This document shows, in pieces, positions 1-10,583 of a stretch of DNA of 64,000 nt. The position numbers were made by a program, and so were the translations under genes. The notes under the pieces were generated by a model that ran no database searches, was not told the origin of the DNA, and saw only the letters and a program-made list of their open reading frames with translations. Each line of letters opens with the position of its first letter. Position 1 is the first letter of the stretch. Origin of the DNA: Odontesthes bonariensis (lineage: Eukaryota > Chordata > Actinopteri > Atheriniformes > Atherinopsidae); the NCBI RefSeq assembly GCF_027942865.1, contig NC_134524.1, positions 2,826,536-2,890,535 on the forward strand, written 5' to 3'.

Positions 1-465
1 GAGTGTATTGGTCTAAATGCATCACTCTGCTCTGCAATGTCTTTTACTGCGATTTGTGTGGATCCACCTCAGCAAAGGATGTGTTTTATGATCATCTTCA
101 GACAATCTTAAATCACTGCAACTCGAAGAAGGAAATCATCCTACTCGCTGATTTTAATATCAACTGGAACATCAAGTCAGGGAAAAAATTACAATTTGAG
201 ACAAATTATGAAAGGAGCGACAAGAATAACTAATACGTCAAATACAACAATTGATCTTATATTTACTAATAATCCTGAAAGACTCTGTAAGACTTTTAAT
301 CTATTATCTGGCCTGTCAGATCACAATTTTATCTTGTGCTCATGGAAAATTAAGAGGAAGCATTTAATGGCATCCACCAGAGGTCACCAGTTCTACTTCA
401 TACCCAAAAGCCAGCAACAATTCCTGAATGAGGAAATCCAAAATCTAGAAGGTCTAATATTCTGA
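1..465 (+). pseudogene. LINE endonuclease-domain fragment (L2/CR1-like)
   Basis: Two overlapping frames together read as the C-terminal part of an apurinic-type LINE endonuclease. The first contains LLADFNINW (the GDFN-like catalytic block). The second contains TIDLIFTNNPER and LSGLSDHNFIL (the SDH catalytic block). The frame switches near 200, so the copy is broken, and it is cut off on the left by the window edge. The same segment occurs in reverse orientation at 43505-44090, including the shared stretch around the words 'gtctaaatgcatcactctgc', so this is a repeat and not a host gene. The clade was judged from motif style only. Confidence 0.75.
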
Positions 466-483
466 AAAATAACGACATTGAGG

Positions 484-800
484 CTCGCTCAGATAATAAT
501 AATAATAATAATAAATTTATTTGTATAGCACCTTTCACAGAAAATAAAATTCACAAAGTGCTTCACAATACGATGCAAGTCAACATTTCATATACACACA
601 TAAGAAAACACAGTAAATGCAGAAAAGCATGAGGCTACAGAGCAGATGGGCACTTTAAGAACAGATAAAAGCTATTTTAAATAGGTGGGACTTCAGATTC
701 TTTTTGAAAATGTCTAAAGAAGTTGCAGACCGTAGACAGAGAGGAAGAGAGTTCCAAAGAGTTGGAGCCACTACCTCAAAGGCACGATCACGCTTTGTCT
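484..800. repeat. Interspersed repeat beginning with (TAA)n
   Basis: A short TAA run (about 497-512) leads into an AATTTATTTGTATAGCACC-type stretch and a segment about internal exon-like words (GAGAGGAAGAGAGTTCCAAAG). From memory this composition is common in fish interspersed repeats. No open frame of any quality is visible. It separates two LINE fragments. Confidence 0.45.
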
Positions 801-923
801 TTAGACATGCTGCAGCTTGGGGATGTCGTCAGGAGACATGGCATTAGTTTTCACAGCTATGCTGATGATACACAGCTTTACATTGCCGTGTCTCCTGATG
901 ACCTAGAACCAGTTAACGTTCTT
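800..923 (+). pseudogene. L2-like LINE reverse transcriptase, left half of a split copy
   Basis: The frame reads [15 protein letters not shown], the YADD block (RT motif C) typical of L2/CR1-type LINEs, followed by DLEPVNVLL. It stops abruptly at TTAA (924-927), where the Kolobok-like element starts. The reading resumes after the element's second TTAA (7494-7497) with CILDIKS and then MAENFLQLNQ. The two halves therefore belong to one LINE copy that was the insertion target. Confidence 0.8.
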
Positions 924-927
924 TTAA

Positions 928-945
928 AGATCCTATGACATGAAA
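928..945 (+). repeat. Left TIR of the Kolobok-like element
   Basis: This 18-bp terminal segment matches the reverse complement of 7476-7493 at 15 positions. It lies directly inside the TTAA at 924-927. Confidence 0.8.
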
Positions 946-1206
946 ATAAATGGAGGCTTTTATATATTTTTAGAGGCTTTAGTGGTCCCCTTATACTGTA
1001 TTATACTGTATATAGGCAACATTCTGCCTTGGTGCAGAATTACAGCCAGTCCCAAAATGAGTTTTTCTTAGGATCCTCAGAATGAGCTGTTTAGGGCCTG
1101 CAGCTTTAAATGCAAATTAGGAGGAGAAAGACGGGGCAAAGCGGAGGGTGGGGGTGTGGCCTTACTTCCGCCCTTGGTACCATGCGCAAATGCGTTGTGA
1201 ATCGCT

Positions 1207-2368
1207 ATGGCACGTAGAACAGCAGTCGTTCAAGCTTTTCAATTTGACCCAGAGTCTGATCCAGATGGAGAAGAAGTTGAAGAAGTTGAAAATCAGCGAC
1301 TACAGCAGGACGTCTCTGAATGGTTAGTTAAGTATTTCGCCGTTAATTTAGTTTGTTTTGCTTATGTGTTGTTACAGATATTATCATGTGGGCTTAGCTA
1401 CCTATGCTGAAGTAGTTGTATGTCTAGTTATATCAGTAATCTTTGTCATAAAAAAGAGCTATGCAGCCTTCACATCCATGTAAATCATGTTGCACATTAC
1501 TCATGATTTATTCCTGAAGATAAATGTTCACCGTATGAAAAATAATATTTGATTTACTCCAGAGCACATTTGATGTTTACTTACTCAACAGCCACAAGCT
1601 AGACACTAACAAGCCATTATACCTTTTTATGTTGTTTATATCCACCTACATTTTTTACATAGGTGCCATTGTGGAAAATGTGCAACTATGCCCACAGAAG
1701 TGAAGAATATTTGCTGCCTTGAGATACCACAGGTAACATTCTCACCACCTCACTGGAAAATAATTTGTCTCTTCTTTCGGCAACTAATTTTGCTAATAAA
1801 TGTCACTTACCGTTTCTAATTCTAAAAAAGGTTACTACACGACTTCGGGAGGTCGAAGAACAGCTCCCATGCATGGTAGACCATCCTGGATTGGAGCCTG
1901 TCTGCCTAAATGTCTACTCACTTCAAAATGCCAGCCAAATATACAGAGCAGACTATGGTCCTCTACAGTTCAGAGAAATACACCGGTAAATTGTGCATTG
2001 TTAGATAAGTTAATAACAGAAGTTTAGAGTTTTGACTTTGTATTCCAATAATTTATTTATTTTTGTACAGCGAGGGATGGGGTGGGGGGGGGGGGGGGAC
2101 ACAAAACAGACCGAATATGATCCATTGGTGCATAGAATTATTTTTTCACACACACAATGATACATTCAGAATTTAATATCTAAAATTTCTGAATCAATTG
2201 TTCAGTCGCTACAGGTATCTGTCCTGTCGCAGTTTTGTGAGCTGGTGCTGGGGCTTCTTGGGACGCAGAATCCGGGTTGTAATTCCAGCCTGTGTGGTCC
2301 TGCGCATCCGCTCGGAGTTTCCTGATGAGGAAGGCCACTATGTTGGGTTTAAACGGCCCCCTGTTTGA
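1207..2368 (+). CDS. P2X7 C-terminal (ballast) domain protein, four exons, apparently intact
   Basis: Exons 1207-1322, 1663-1732, 1831-1985 and 2206-2368 join in frame at GT-AG junctions to give 167 residues with no internal stop. The N-terminus is acidic (DPDGEEVEEVE). Exon 2 starts with WCHCGKC and has NICC, cysteine groups like those that bind zinc in the P2X7 ballast domain. Exon 3 ends LQFREIHR. Exon 4 contains SFVSWCWGFLGRRIRVVIPAC, IRSEFPD and YVGFKRPPV, which follows the C-terminal end of P2X7 closely. There are no transmembrane segments or channel ectodomain, so this is the cytosolic domain alone. It sits inside the TTAA-flanked element, convergent with the transposase and overlapping it by 20 bp. 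A poly(A) signal lies at 2620-2625. The role in transposition is unknown; nucleic-acid or protein binding is only inference. Confidence 0.8.
2052..2057 (-). terminator. Candidate poly(A) signal for the transposase gene
   Basis: TTTATT on + is AATAAA on -, about 290 bp after the transposase stop. If used, the transcript would cover the last coding exon of the opposite gene. Confidence 0.45.
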
Positions 2369-2619
2369 ACCTTGAAACAAAGCTGGCAATGACCTCCTCC
2401 TTGTCCGGCCTCTCATACTGCGCTGATAAGTTTTCTGGGACAGAGATGGCCAACAGCGCATCGTTGTATGGTGTCGGGTTAAAAAAGACTTCATCGAAGA
2501 TTAGGTCCATCATGTCAGAAACATAACCTGTATCATAAAGCACAAGCAATATCTCCATTTAATTGGTTGAGTTTTGTTTTTACTGTGCATTTGTATGTAA
2601 TCCATTTTTCTTCGAGAGA

Positions 2620-2625
2620 AATAAA
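2620..2625 (+). terminator. Candidate poly(A) signal for the ballast-domain gene
   Basis: AATAAA lies about 250 bp after the stop at 2366-2368 and is the first such signal downstream. If used, the transcript would run antisense through the last transposase exon. Confidence 0.45.
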
Positions 2626-3544
2626 TGTTAAAATTCCAAACAATGTGTCATTTTAATTGATTTGAACCATTACCAAAGGTCGCCTTCGTCTTTACTGGTT
2701 TAGCTCTGCACTCTCCCTTCCGAGACTTTGGAAAGGAGAGTTTAAAGAGGGGTACACCTTCCTCCGTTTCGGCCTGTGGTCGTTCCGCATTTTCATTGAA
2801 ATGCATAGCAGCCAGGTAGAGTCTGGAAGTACAAGATAAAAATATTTGTTCATATTGACAGATATTTTAAACTAAAATTCCTAAAAGTATTGAGTAAAGA
2901 TTTGTTTTACCTGCACAGCATTCCAATAAAGGGAAACACTACATTTTTTGGAGCAAAACGAAGGATGACTGCATGGAAAGCCTCCAAAGATGACGTTTGG
3001 TGGTGGGGGCTCAGTTTTTCCACATCCTTCAGCGTTCTTTTCTTTGTCAGCAGAGACTCCAACTTGTAGAAAGCTGGAGTTGCTGCAAACAATAACAAAA
3101 TATCTTATTAGAAAACAATACAGTAACAAATATCACAGCAATGACCTCGTTGTTTGCTTGTCTGTTTGCTGTTTTAACATTTTGCCTGCATATTGGTTGA
3201 GATACCTGCTTGGAGCCATTTCTTTTTGTCCGTTGTTGTGCGGATTGCATGCTCACACTTGGGGTAAAGAGGATTCTCATGCGTGTGGATATCTTGCACA
3301 TGGTTGAGGATCGCGTTCCACTTGGCAATTCTCTCTGGCCCTGAGGTTGAATTAGCTGCAGTCCAGTATATGTGGTTGTTGATGCTTTTCATCCACTTGT
3401 TCAGTTTCTCACAGTCTTTCATCTTACATAGGACTTCCAGTTTCTTTGAAATTCCTAAAATGAAAGCAAACAACATTCCACTTAGTAAAGAGTAAGAGTG
3501 ACAACTATGCTGTAGCAATTCAAAAACAATTTCAAAGCATTTGA

Positions 3545-3925
3545 TAATATTGACTCATAATGTCAGCATTTGACTGTCCAACATCACTGCTGTCAATTTT
3601 TCTGATGACACAGCAGTAGTTGACCTAATTTCTAAGAACAATGAGCAGGCTTACTTGAATGAGGTAGATAGACTTTCAAACTGTTGCCAAGACAACAACC
3701 TACTCCTATTGTTACCAAGACTAAGGAGATATATATAGATTTCAGGCAATATCAGCAGAAAGTCTACCAACCAGTCCAGATTAACGACTCTGAGGTGGAA
3801 AGAATAGATCTTGGTGTTGATATTTCTGAACATCTGACTTTGACCAAACATGTTGATTCACTGGTGAACGCCAGCGTCTTTTCCACCTCAGATGCCATAA
3901 GTACTTTAGGTTACCTGAAAACCTG
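3545..3925 (+). pseudogene. LINE reverse transcriptase fragment in transposase intron 7
   Basis: The frames read SDDTAVVDLISKNNE, then a segment like YQPVQINDSEVERIDLG and LTLTKHVDSLV. This is the RT motif C and following region of a non-LTR element, with several shifts. It lies between exons 7 (ending 3935) and 8 (starting 3454) of the transposase, in the opposite orientation, so it enlarges the intron without touching the splice sites. I did not find a clear target duplication. Confidence 0.6.
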
Positions 3926-5823
3926 AATAGTTACCTTTTGCGAAGTGCCACACATCGTAGTACTGGGTGATGTTTCTCTCCCTGAGGAACTTTTGAACTT
4001 GAGGATGACGATCGGTGACAATGCAATCCAGTTTGACGTCACGCGACTCGAGCAAGGCCAGACTCCTCGTCAGGCCCTCTTTCTCCATATAGCAGCTACC
4101 ACCAACCTCGTTGCTCTGTCACCACAGAAAAAAAACACATTAGTAGACAATGTATTATGGACCTTGATTTTTAAATTACAACAAATAACCCCTTTACAGA
4201 GTCAATTTCAACAACTCACCTGGACCAACTGAATGTCCACAACGGTGTTAGTTTGGAGATCCATCATGGTGTAACTCCCATATTTGCAGAGTGACCTGTT
4301 AAAAATTGGGTTTAAATAATGACACTTGGAATCACTATTCAATACATATTATGTATTCTTATATTTAGGTGCAATTCATAACTTCACATAACAACACACT
4401 GCTTAGAGCCATCAGACCTGGTCCCTGGCTTTTGTGTGTCTCAGAGCCAGCACTATTACACTCTGATTGCTGGCCTTTGGCTACAGATAGTTGGAGCTAA
4501 AGACCTTGATAAAACCACCCCCTGCCTGCTGTCATTCCTTTGAACTTCAAACAATATCACTGTACAAAATACAATACTTCAGTCAAGTAACAATACCTGG
4601 AGAATCAGCCCTCATGTCACCACCGAGTATGACTTTTTCCTCCCGAGTAAGCCGCTGCAGATTCACATCCTGTGTGACTTTCCAGTGGTGAATAACTGCA
4701 GGTTCAATGAAGGCTCTGGCATGCCGGCGAAATGTTTCATACCGAAACAACTCCAGCTTCATTGCCTTGAAGACCTGGGTGTGGAGGGGAGAAATAATAC
4801 ATGTAATTTGATATAAATACAAGTATTTCAGTTACGGTATCTACAGTTGCACATACTTTACCTTTTCTATTTGTATGAAAGATGCACCACTCAGGTACAC
4901 AGCGGCAGAAAGGTGCAGGTTTCCAGCTGGCGTGCTACCCAGGATAGGGTGGCTATTCCATTGTCTTCTAAATGTGCAGTGGGGACACCGCTGCTTCACA
5001 GACAGGAATGTCCCCAGCCTTTGAGTCTTCACATCACATGCCCGTGTGCAGACCGGACATGCATTAAACAACTGCATGATGCAGTTCTCGTACACTATGT
5101 ACTTCTTGATGTGGGTGGAAGTGGAGGACTCCTCTCTATATAAAACCACAAAGAAAGCAAAACACATTTTGAGTTGATCAGATTGAGCTTTCATCTGGAC
5201 AGTACTTTAAACCAGCACACTCCTTGAAGCCGGATGAATAATCTGTATGCACATAAATAATCCTAAAAGTAATGCTATAAACAACAACAGTCTCGCTGAG
5301 ACCAATCCTTCATGTTGGAATGCCATACAATTAAAAAAAAATTATGAAAGTTCTCACAATCCCTACATTTTCTTCACACTCACACACAGATAATGATAAC
5401 TTACAGCCTCAGTGTAGAGTTTTCGGACGCTGTGACAGAGTCTGCAGGGTCATAAGTGGAATCCTGTCCCTTTGGGGTATCCACTAAAGAGCTTCCCTCC
5501 AATGCATCATCTTCCTGCTCCTCCTCAAGATCCAATCGAGGTCTTTTGGATGGTCTCTTTACTGGTGTTGATGACAGGAACAAAGGGTCTACCTTGGACG
5601 TCCCAACACCAAAGTCTTTGCAGGAGACAGTTGCCTGGACACCTGCAACAAATATCACCATTGTACCGTCAGGATGTATGTTTGTTTGATATGTCAAGTC
5701 ATTCATGTGTATGACATATGATGTATTCATACAGTGACAGCACTCTTCTAACCCAATTTCACATGTGGGACAATAAAGTTAATCTCATCTTATTGAAGGT
5801 GGCTAGAACATACCTTCACTTCT

Positions 5824-6302
5824 TTCTTTTTTTTACTTTATTGCCAATAACGTATAGGCAATACAAACAAACACACCACACAGAAACAGACAAATAATAA
5901 TAATAACAATATTATACATAAAACACACATATACAAATAAAATTGAAAATTAAAATAAAATTAAAATAAAAATACATTAGAAAAAAAAAGGTTCACCTTG
6001 ATTGCAAGCTTATGTTACATTCGTCTTATACAATTATATGCTTAACCAATATAAAGAATGACAGGTGTCCATCTCCTAAGGAAAAGGGGTAATTTTAACT
6101 GTAGAATGGCAGTCATATTTTCCATCACTTGGACTTGATTACACCTCTGTCTCCATTGAGCCACTGTATGAGGCTCAGGCTGCATCCAACGCATTGTAAT
6201 AATTTTTCTTGCGATCATTAGTAAGACATGCAAAATATAACACTGGTCTTTAGTAAAGTTTTGTTCTGTTGTTTTCTCAAGCAAAATAAATACAGGGTCA
6301 AA
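5824..6302 (-). mobile_element. 5'-truncated L1-type LINE insertion at a splice donor
   Basis: This is a - strand LINE 3' end. Its coding tail contains the words YILHVLLMIARKIIT and VMENMTAILQL, the C-terminal region of fish L1-type ORF2, followed by AATAAA and an A-rich tail (T-rich on + at 5824-5836). It is flanked by a perfect 14-bp duplication ATACCTTCACTTCT at 5810-5823 and 6303-6316. The duplicated target contains the 5' splice site of transposase exon 2, so the donor now exists twice. Confidence 0.85.
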
Positions 6303-7475
6303 ATACCTTCACTTCTGATGTGGGCCTTCAAAGTCCTAAAGGATAGCTGTGTGGCTACAGTATGTGTTTCCAGTTGGTCTGTCTGGCAGGCAACATCCCT
6401 TGAGAGAGGCAGCTGAATAAAAGCACTTGATGTGCTGGCCTGTGTAGATACAACAAGGTCAAATTAGTACAAGTTATTACTTTGTATATCTTCCAAATGC
6501 AAGTTTGAAGACTTAGCCCTATGCTAATCGCGATTTTGACATTCTCAGCTGATTGCTCTGGTTTGCAAAGATGGACGTAGTGCTAGTCATTTTAATCAGG
6601 GGAAAGGCAGATATCGTGCGCGCCATAACACCAACAGCAGGACGGCTATCAAAACAACAAATAAGTACACAACACTGGCGTTACAGTAAATGAGGTGTCC
6701 ACTCGCATACCTCATGCTATTTACAGTTACATTAGCGACAGTAGCTGCATTAGCTATTAGCTGCAGAGCTAACGATACTTTCAGGACACTTTCTTGTGGT
6801 AACAAGCTATTTAACTATACTGTACATACATAAAAGCAAGACAATTATAGAGCGTTAAATTACTTACTTGTCCGAGGTCTGTAGTTGGGCCAAAGAGAGT
6901 TGGTACTGATCCAGGGTTCATTTTAAGACGATCGGCAAGGCCAGCTCGGTATTGCCCCAAGTTTTGGAAACAATCCTCCGTGAAATGTTTGGCGCACACA
7001 TACACAAATCTCTTCTGTTCTTTGGTCACTTTCCCAGAAAAAACAAAATCTGACCACTGGCTCTTTAGGGGTTCTGATGCAGGAGCTTTAAAAAGATTTT
7101 TTAGATCCGTTGTACATCCATGTACAGAGCAAATGTTATGCTTTCGATCAGCCATGGTGTGTTAGATATCCTACGCAGAAAAATCAAGATGGCGTTGCGC
7201 AGACTTTCAACTGATTTTACAATGAGCTGGCCAAAGAGCTGTGGGCGGGGAAAGGCAGTTTATTGGCTCTGGGTGGAAACAACCTCCACGTCATAAGCGG
7301 GCACACGTCATAAGCGGCGGCTTTCTCGATCAGGCCTTCTGCATGGTCACATTTCCAAAGGCAGAGAATAATTTCCAGTGCATGGTTTAGGTCTATCGTC
7401 ATTTTTAGACACTGGGGGACCGCAAGCAGGCTAGAGGAACTCATATTAATGTTAAAAAACCTTAAAAAGTGAAAA

Positions 7476-7493
7476 TTTCATGCCATGGGACCT
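7476..7493 (-). repeat. Right TIR of the Kolobok-like element
   Basis: This is the inverted partner of 928-945, ending in GGGACCT directly before the TTAA at 7494-7497. Confidence 0.8.
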
Positions 7494-7497
7494 TTAA

Positions 7498-8240
7498 ACT
7501 GTATTTTAGATATAAAGTCATGAATGGCAGAGAATTTCTTACAGCTCAACCAGGGCAAGACTGAAGTTTTGATTATTGGTCCTGAAGACAAGAGAGAGAT
7601 AATTTTACCCAAACTACAACATTTTAAATCTTCTCAACATGTAAAAAATTTGGGTGTTCTTTTTTACTCTGAGCTGGATTTTATCCAACATATTAGAAAT
7701 GTAACAAAGACAGGATTTTATCATCTTAAAAATATTGCCAGAGTCCGCCCATTTCTCTCTCTTACCAGCACGGAGGAGCTGATGCAAGCTTTTATTTCTA
7801 GTAGAATAGATTATTGTAATGCCCTGCTTTCTGGTCTTCCCAAAAAAGTATTCATTACCTACAATTAATACAGAATTCAGCTGCACGTGTGCTGACGAGG
7901 ACCAGAGGGCGGGAACATCTTACACCAGTTTTAAAATCGCTGCATTGGCTCCCCGTGCGTTTCAGGATTGATTTTAAGGTTCTTTTAGTTGTTTATAAAT
8001 GTCTTAATGGTCTTGGGCCTTCTTATCTATCTGATCTGCTTTTAAATTATGAGCCCTCGCGGACCCTGAGGTCCTCTGGTACCGGCCTTTTAGTTGTTCC
8101 TAAAGTTAGAACAAAAACTTATGGTGAGACGTCGTTCCACTATTATGGACCTCGTCTGTGGAACAGCCTGCCAGAGAACCTCAGGGCTGCAGAGACTGTT
8201 GATGTTTTTAAAAAAAGGCTCAAGACCTTTTTAGTTTAGC
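7498..8240 (+). pseudogene. L2-like LINE reverse transcriptase, right half of the split copy
   Basis: This continues the LINE begun at 800. It reads MAENFLQLNQGKTEVLIIGPED, then RIDYCNALLSGLPK. The frame then shifts near 7850-7890 and resumes with LTPVLKSLHWLPVRFRIDFK and RLWNSLPENLR, ending in LKTFLV with a stop near 8240. These blocks are the thumb and C-terminal region of L2-type fish LINEs. A W-to-stop change just before MAENF and the later shift make it a pseudogene. The A/T-rich 3' tail runs to about 8350. Confidence 0.85.
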
Positions 8241-8667
8241 TTACAGCTGAATTTTATTTAATTAATTATTTAATTTATTATTTTATATATATATATTGTT
8301 TGTTTGTTTTGTTTTATAGCAACTGCAGTTGCTATAACTTTTACTGTCAGTTATTGTCAGCCCGGGAGGAAATCTGCTCGCACAGTCTCAGCGCACAAGA
8401 AAATCTATGCAGAGCATAAAATAAATTCACCATAAACGTATTAATTCATATCTAATACTAGACCTAATCTAATGTAATTAATTAGACCAATACTGTGTTT
8501 TTCTGTACCATTTTTCAATATAACGCAGTGAGTGACAGGTGTTCAGCCAATGATACGGCTTACTTGCGCTATGCAGCCAATCAGAGCATTGATGGTGCTT
8601 GCATATGTGCCCTGCCCATATGCGCCGTGCAGGTTAGCTAGCTAACAGTGAGACGCAACCCCTTATC

Positions 8668-8787
8668 ATGGCGAAACGAACAGGCAGCGCCAGCGACACA
8701 TCCACTCACCGAGCCAAAGTAAAAAAGAAATGCGGTTCTTTTAGGATGGAATGGCTGTCTGAGTGCAAACAGAAGAACAAGCGCTGA
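8668..8787 (+). pseudogene. Possible hAT-type transposase first exon remnant
   Basis: A 39-residue frame starts MAKRTGSASDTSTHR and continues KKKCGSFRMEWL before a stop. From memory this resembles the N-terminus of zinc-finger/hAT transposase-derived fish proteins. The mirror copy is at 34466-34347 on -. No downstream transposase domain is present in either arm, so the arm is at best a nonautonomous derivative. The family call is tentative. Confidence 0.35.
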
Positions 8788-9870
8788 AACTGGGTCAGAT
8801 TTTTTCTTTTTCGAGCGAGAAAGGTCTACTCTGCAAAACAAGGCTGCAAGCATGACTCTCACATATAACAGATAACATACTACACATCTCATGAACAACA
8901 AGATTTTTGTCTTTTTCATTTTAAGTGGGCCAAATCGCTTTTATTAAAAGTAAACTAATGAAAACTGCTGCTGTGATTTGATTCTTTTAATAAGCCATGT
9001 AACTGGCTATGATCCAGGGTTTTGAACAGGTGTGATACAGGTGTGTGGCCACAGCGTGCACATCTGATGCTGCTCACAGTGCTCCTCAGTGTGCTCAGGG
9101 AGCTGGTGTGTTTGCCCAGACACATGAAAAATTAGAGGGAAGGCAGCTAAGTATGATGGAGTATCCCTCACTACTTTTGCCTCCCTTCATATCAATGCTA
9201 ACAGCCACCTAGCGATAGCCGCAGCTGTTACGGTGTTTGCTGCTCGGAAGCAGGGGAGTGCTCGGGCTGCACTTCGGTCTGCACGGTTTACACAGCAGGC
9301 AGTGATACGAAGGGAGAGAAAATAGGGCCAAGCGATGTGAGCTCTGACTTTTTCTGGAGGGAGGGTTTTGTGATGCAAATGTATTACTCTTTGGAACGCA
9401 TATTGTTTTGAGAAGCAAAACGCTTTATTTTCGGGACCTTAGCAAACTAGCCGGACTACTTTCATCAACACCAAAACGAGGCTGGAACTCTGCTCACAGG
9501 ACGCAGCAGGGGGAAGAAGATGTTCAGAAATGATGTTGCTGATATGGGATGTCATACAGCTTCATGTCAGAAGAGGCGAACTGTCCCTTTAACTTTGATG
9601 TGAATCTTTCTAAATATTTTCTGTTTGTTTGTTCTTTAGTTTTTTGTCATGGTGTATTGTCTGTATGTTTTTATGATACCTGCCTGAGGACAACGGATGA
9701 AATTTAGCAGCTGTGCTAACTCCGGCATATTTACATGGATGCTTTGCTGATATGTTGATTAATGTGCAGAGTCCTAACCAAATAAATAAGAAATAAAATA
9801 AAAACCTCCTCCACACTGACCTGTGGCCCGGTGGACCCAGAGGATGAGCCGGCTCTGTTCCTGGTGGAGG

Positions 9871-10230
9871 GGTTCTGCTCCTGGTTCAGCTCCTGGTTCA
9901 GCTCCTGGTTCTGGTTCTGCTCCTGGTTCAGCTCCTGGTTCTGGTTCTGCTCCTGGTTCAGCTCCTGGTTCTGCTCCTGGTTCAGCTCCTGGTTCAGCTC
10001 CTGGTTCAGCTCCTGCTTCTGCTCCTGCTTCTGCTCCTGGTTCAGCTCCTGGTTCTGCTCCTGGTTCAGCTCCTGGTTCAGCTCCTGGTTCAGCTCCTGG
10101 TTCAGCTCCTGCTTCTGCTCCTGCTTCTGCTCCTGCTTCTGCTCCTGGTTCTGCTCCTGCTTCAGCTCCTGCTTCAGCTCCTGCTTCAGCTCCTGCTTCA
10201 GCTCCTGCTTCAGCTCCTGGTTCTGCTCCA
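9871..10230. repeat. 12-bp-unit minisatellite in the left outer arm
   Basis: About 30 tandem copies of a CTCCTGGTTCAG-like unit with single-base variants (ctggttctg, ctgcttcag). All frames stay open because the unit is a multiple of three, which creates long artificial frames rich in Gly/Ser/Ala/Pro or Glu/Gln. The right arm has a longer array (32712-33262). Confidence 0.95.
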
Positions 10231-10583
10231 TTCTGGTCCGACTGATGGACTCTGCAACTGTCAGCACATACGATAAGATCCAGCTGTGGCGTGCAGCGTG
10301 TTAAACCACACCCACTTTTCTTCTTCTCTTAATAACCTTTCTGCACAGTTTTTCACTGTGCAGAAAACTCATTACTGTGCTTTTTATTTAAATCCCTGTG
10401 AACTTTAAAATGCTTCTTTAAAGACCCACTAAGGTCACATATTTGTAGCTTTTTGATCAAATTCAGAAAAAAATGTAATAATAACTCTGTAGACCGACAG
10501 CCACTGTGTGCAATATCCCATAAATCTCATCTGAGTCAGTGGAACACCATCAACTTAAATCATTTTACTACATTAAGACAATA

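Larger units (their letters stand above)
2349..7155 (-). pseudogene. THAP-domain Kolobok-like transposase, eleven exons, one frameshift
   Basis: Exons on the - strand: 7155-6868, 6439-6307, 5642-5405, 5135-4862, 4774-4597, 4295-4220, 4115-3935, 3454-3206, 3082-2911, 2822-2674 and 2527-2349. All junctions are GT-AG and phases agree, except that exon 6 lacks one base near 4276, which shifts the frame. Without that loss the product would be 705 residues. Exon 1 is a THAP DNA-binding domain (C-x4-C in CSVHGC, then CAKHF and VPTLF). The catalytic core is spread over later exons: GGDMRADSPG (first Asp), CIVTDRHPQ (second Asp), YYDVWHFAKG, and LAAMHFNEN (candidate Glu). A CPVCTRAC and CPHC pair suggests an extra zinc-binding region in exon 4. 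The stop (2349-2351) lies inside the 3' end of the opposite gene. This copy is probably inactive. Confidence 0.8.
924..7497. mobile_element. Kolobok-like DNA transposon with TTAA target duplications and two genes
   Basis: The element is flanked by TTAA at 924-927 and 7494-7497. Its ends are inverted: AGATCCTATGACATGAAA at 928-945 against AGGTCCCATGGCATGAAA read inward from 7493, matching at 15 of 18 positions. Removing the element and one TTAA restores an L2-like LINE reading frame across the junction, which confirms the boundaries. Inside are a + strand gene (1207-2368) for a P2X7-ballast-like protein and a - strand gene (7155-2349) for a THAP transposase. The subterminal right end carries the word CACGTCATAAGCGG twice (near 7288-7316). 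From memory, the ends resemble a very abundant fish MITE family, for which this would be the long, coding relative. The Kolobok assignment rests on the TTAA duplication, the THAP domain and the DDE-like motifs. Confidence 0.8.
8371..10583 (+). repeat. Outer inverted-repeat arm, left copy
   Basis: This segment recurs in reverse complement at 32440-34735. Both copies begin at CTGCTCGCACAGTCTCAGCG and end near a segment with ACTTAAATCATTTTA. Unique-looking parts match closely: a 93-codon frame, a 68-codon frame and the 8400-9600 stretch are nearly identical, while the internal minisatellite differs in length. No target duplication was seen at either copy, so it could be two opposite insertions of one nonautonomous element or an inverted segmental duplication. 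Confidence 0.85.

Noticed and set aside
2180..2348. A - strand frame after the transposase stop (GPFKPNIVAFLIRKL, then GWNYNPDSASQEAP) that looked like a frameshifted transposase C-terminus.
   Set aside because: It is the exact antisense of the last exon of the ballast-domain gene, whose frame is supported by splice phase and by P2X7 similarity.
9731..10267. Long Glu/Gln-rich and Gly/Ser/Ala/Pro-rich open frames, also at 32642-33402.
   Set aside because: They result from a 12-bp tandem unit, which keeps all frames open; flanks have no start context or domain.
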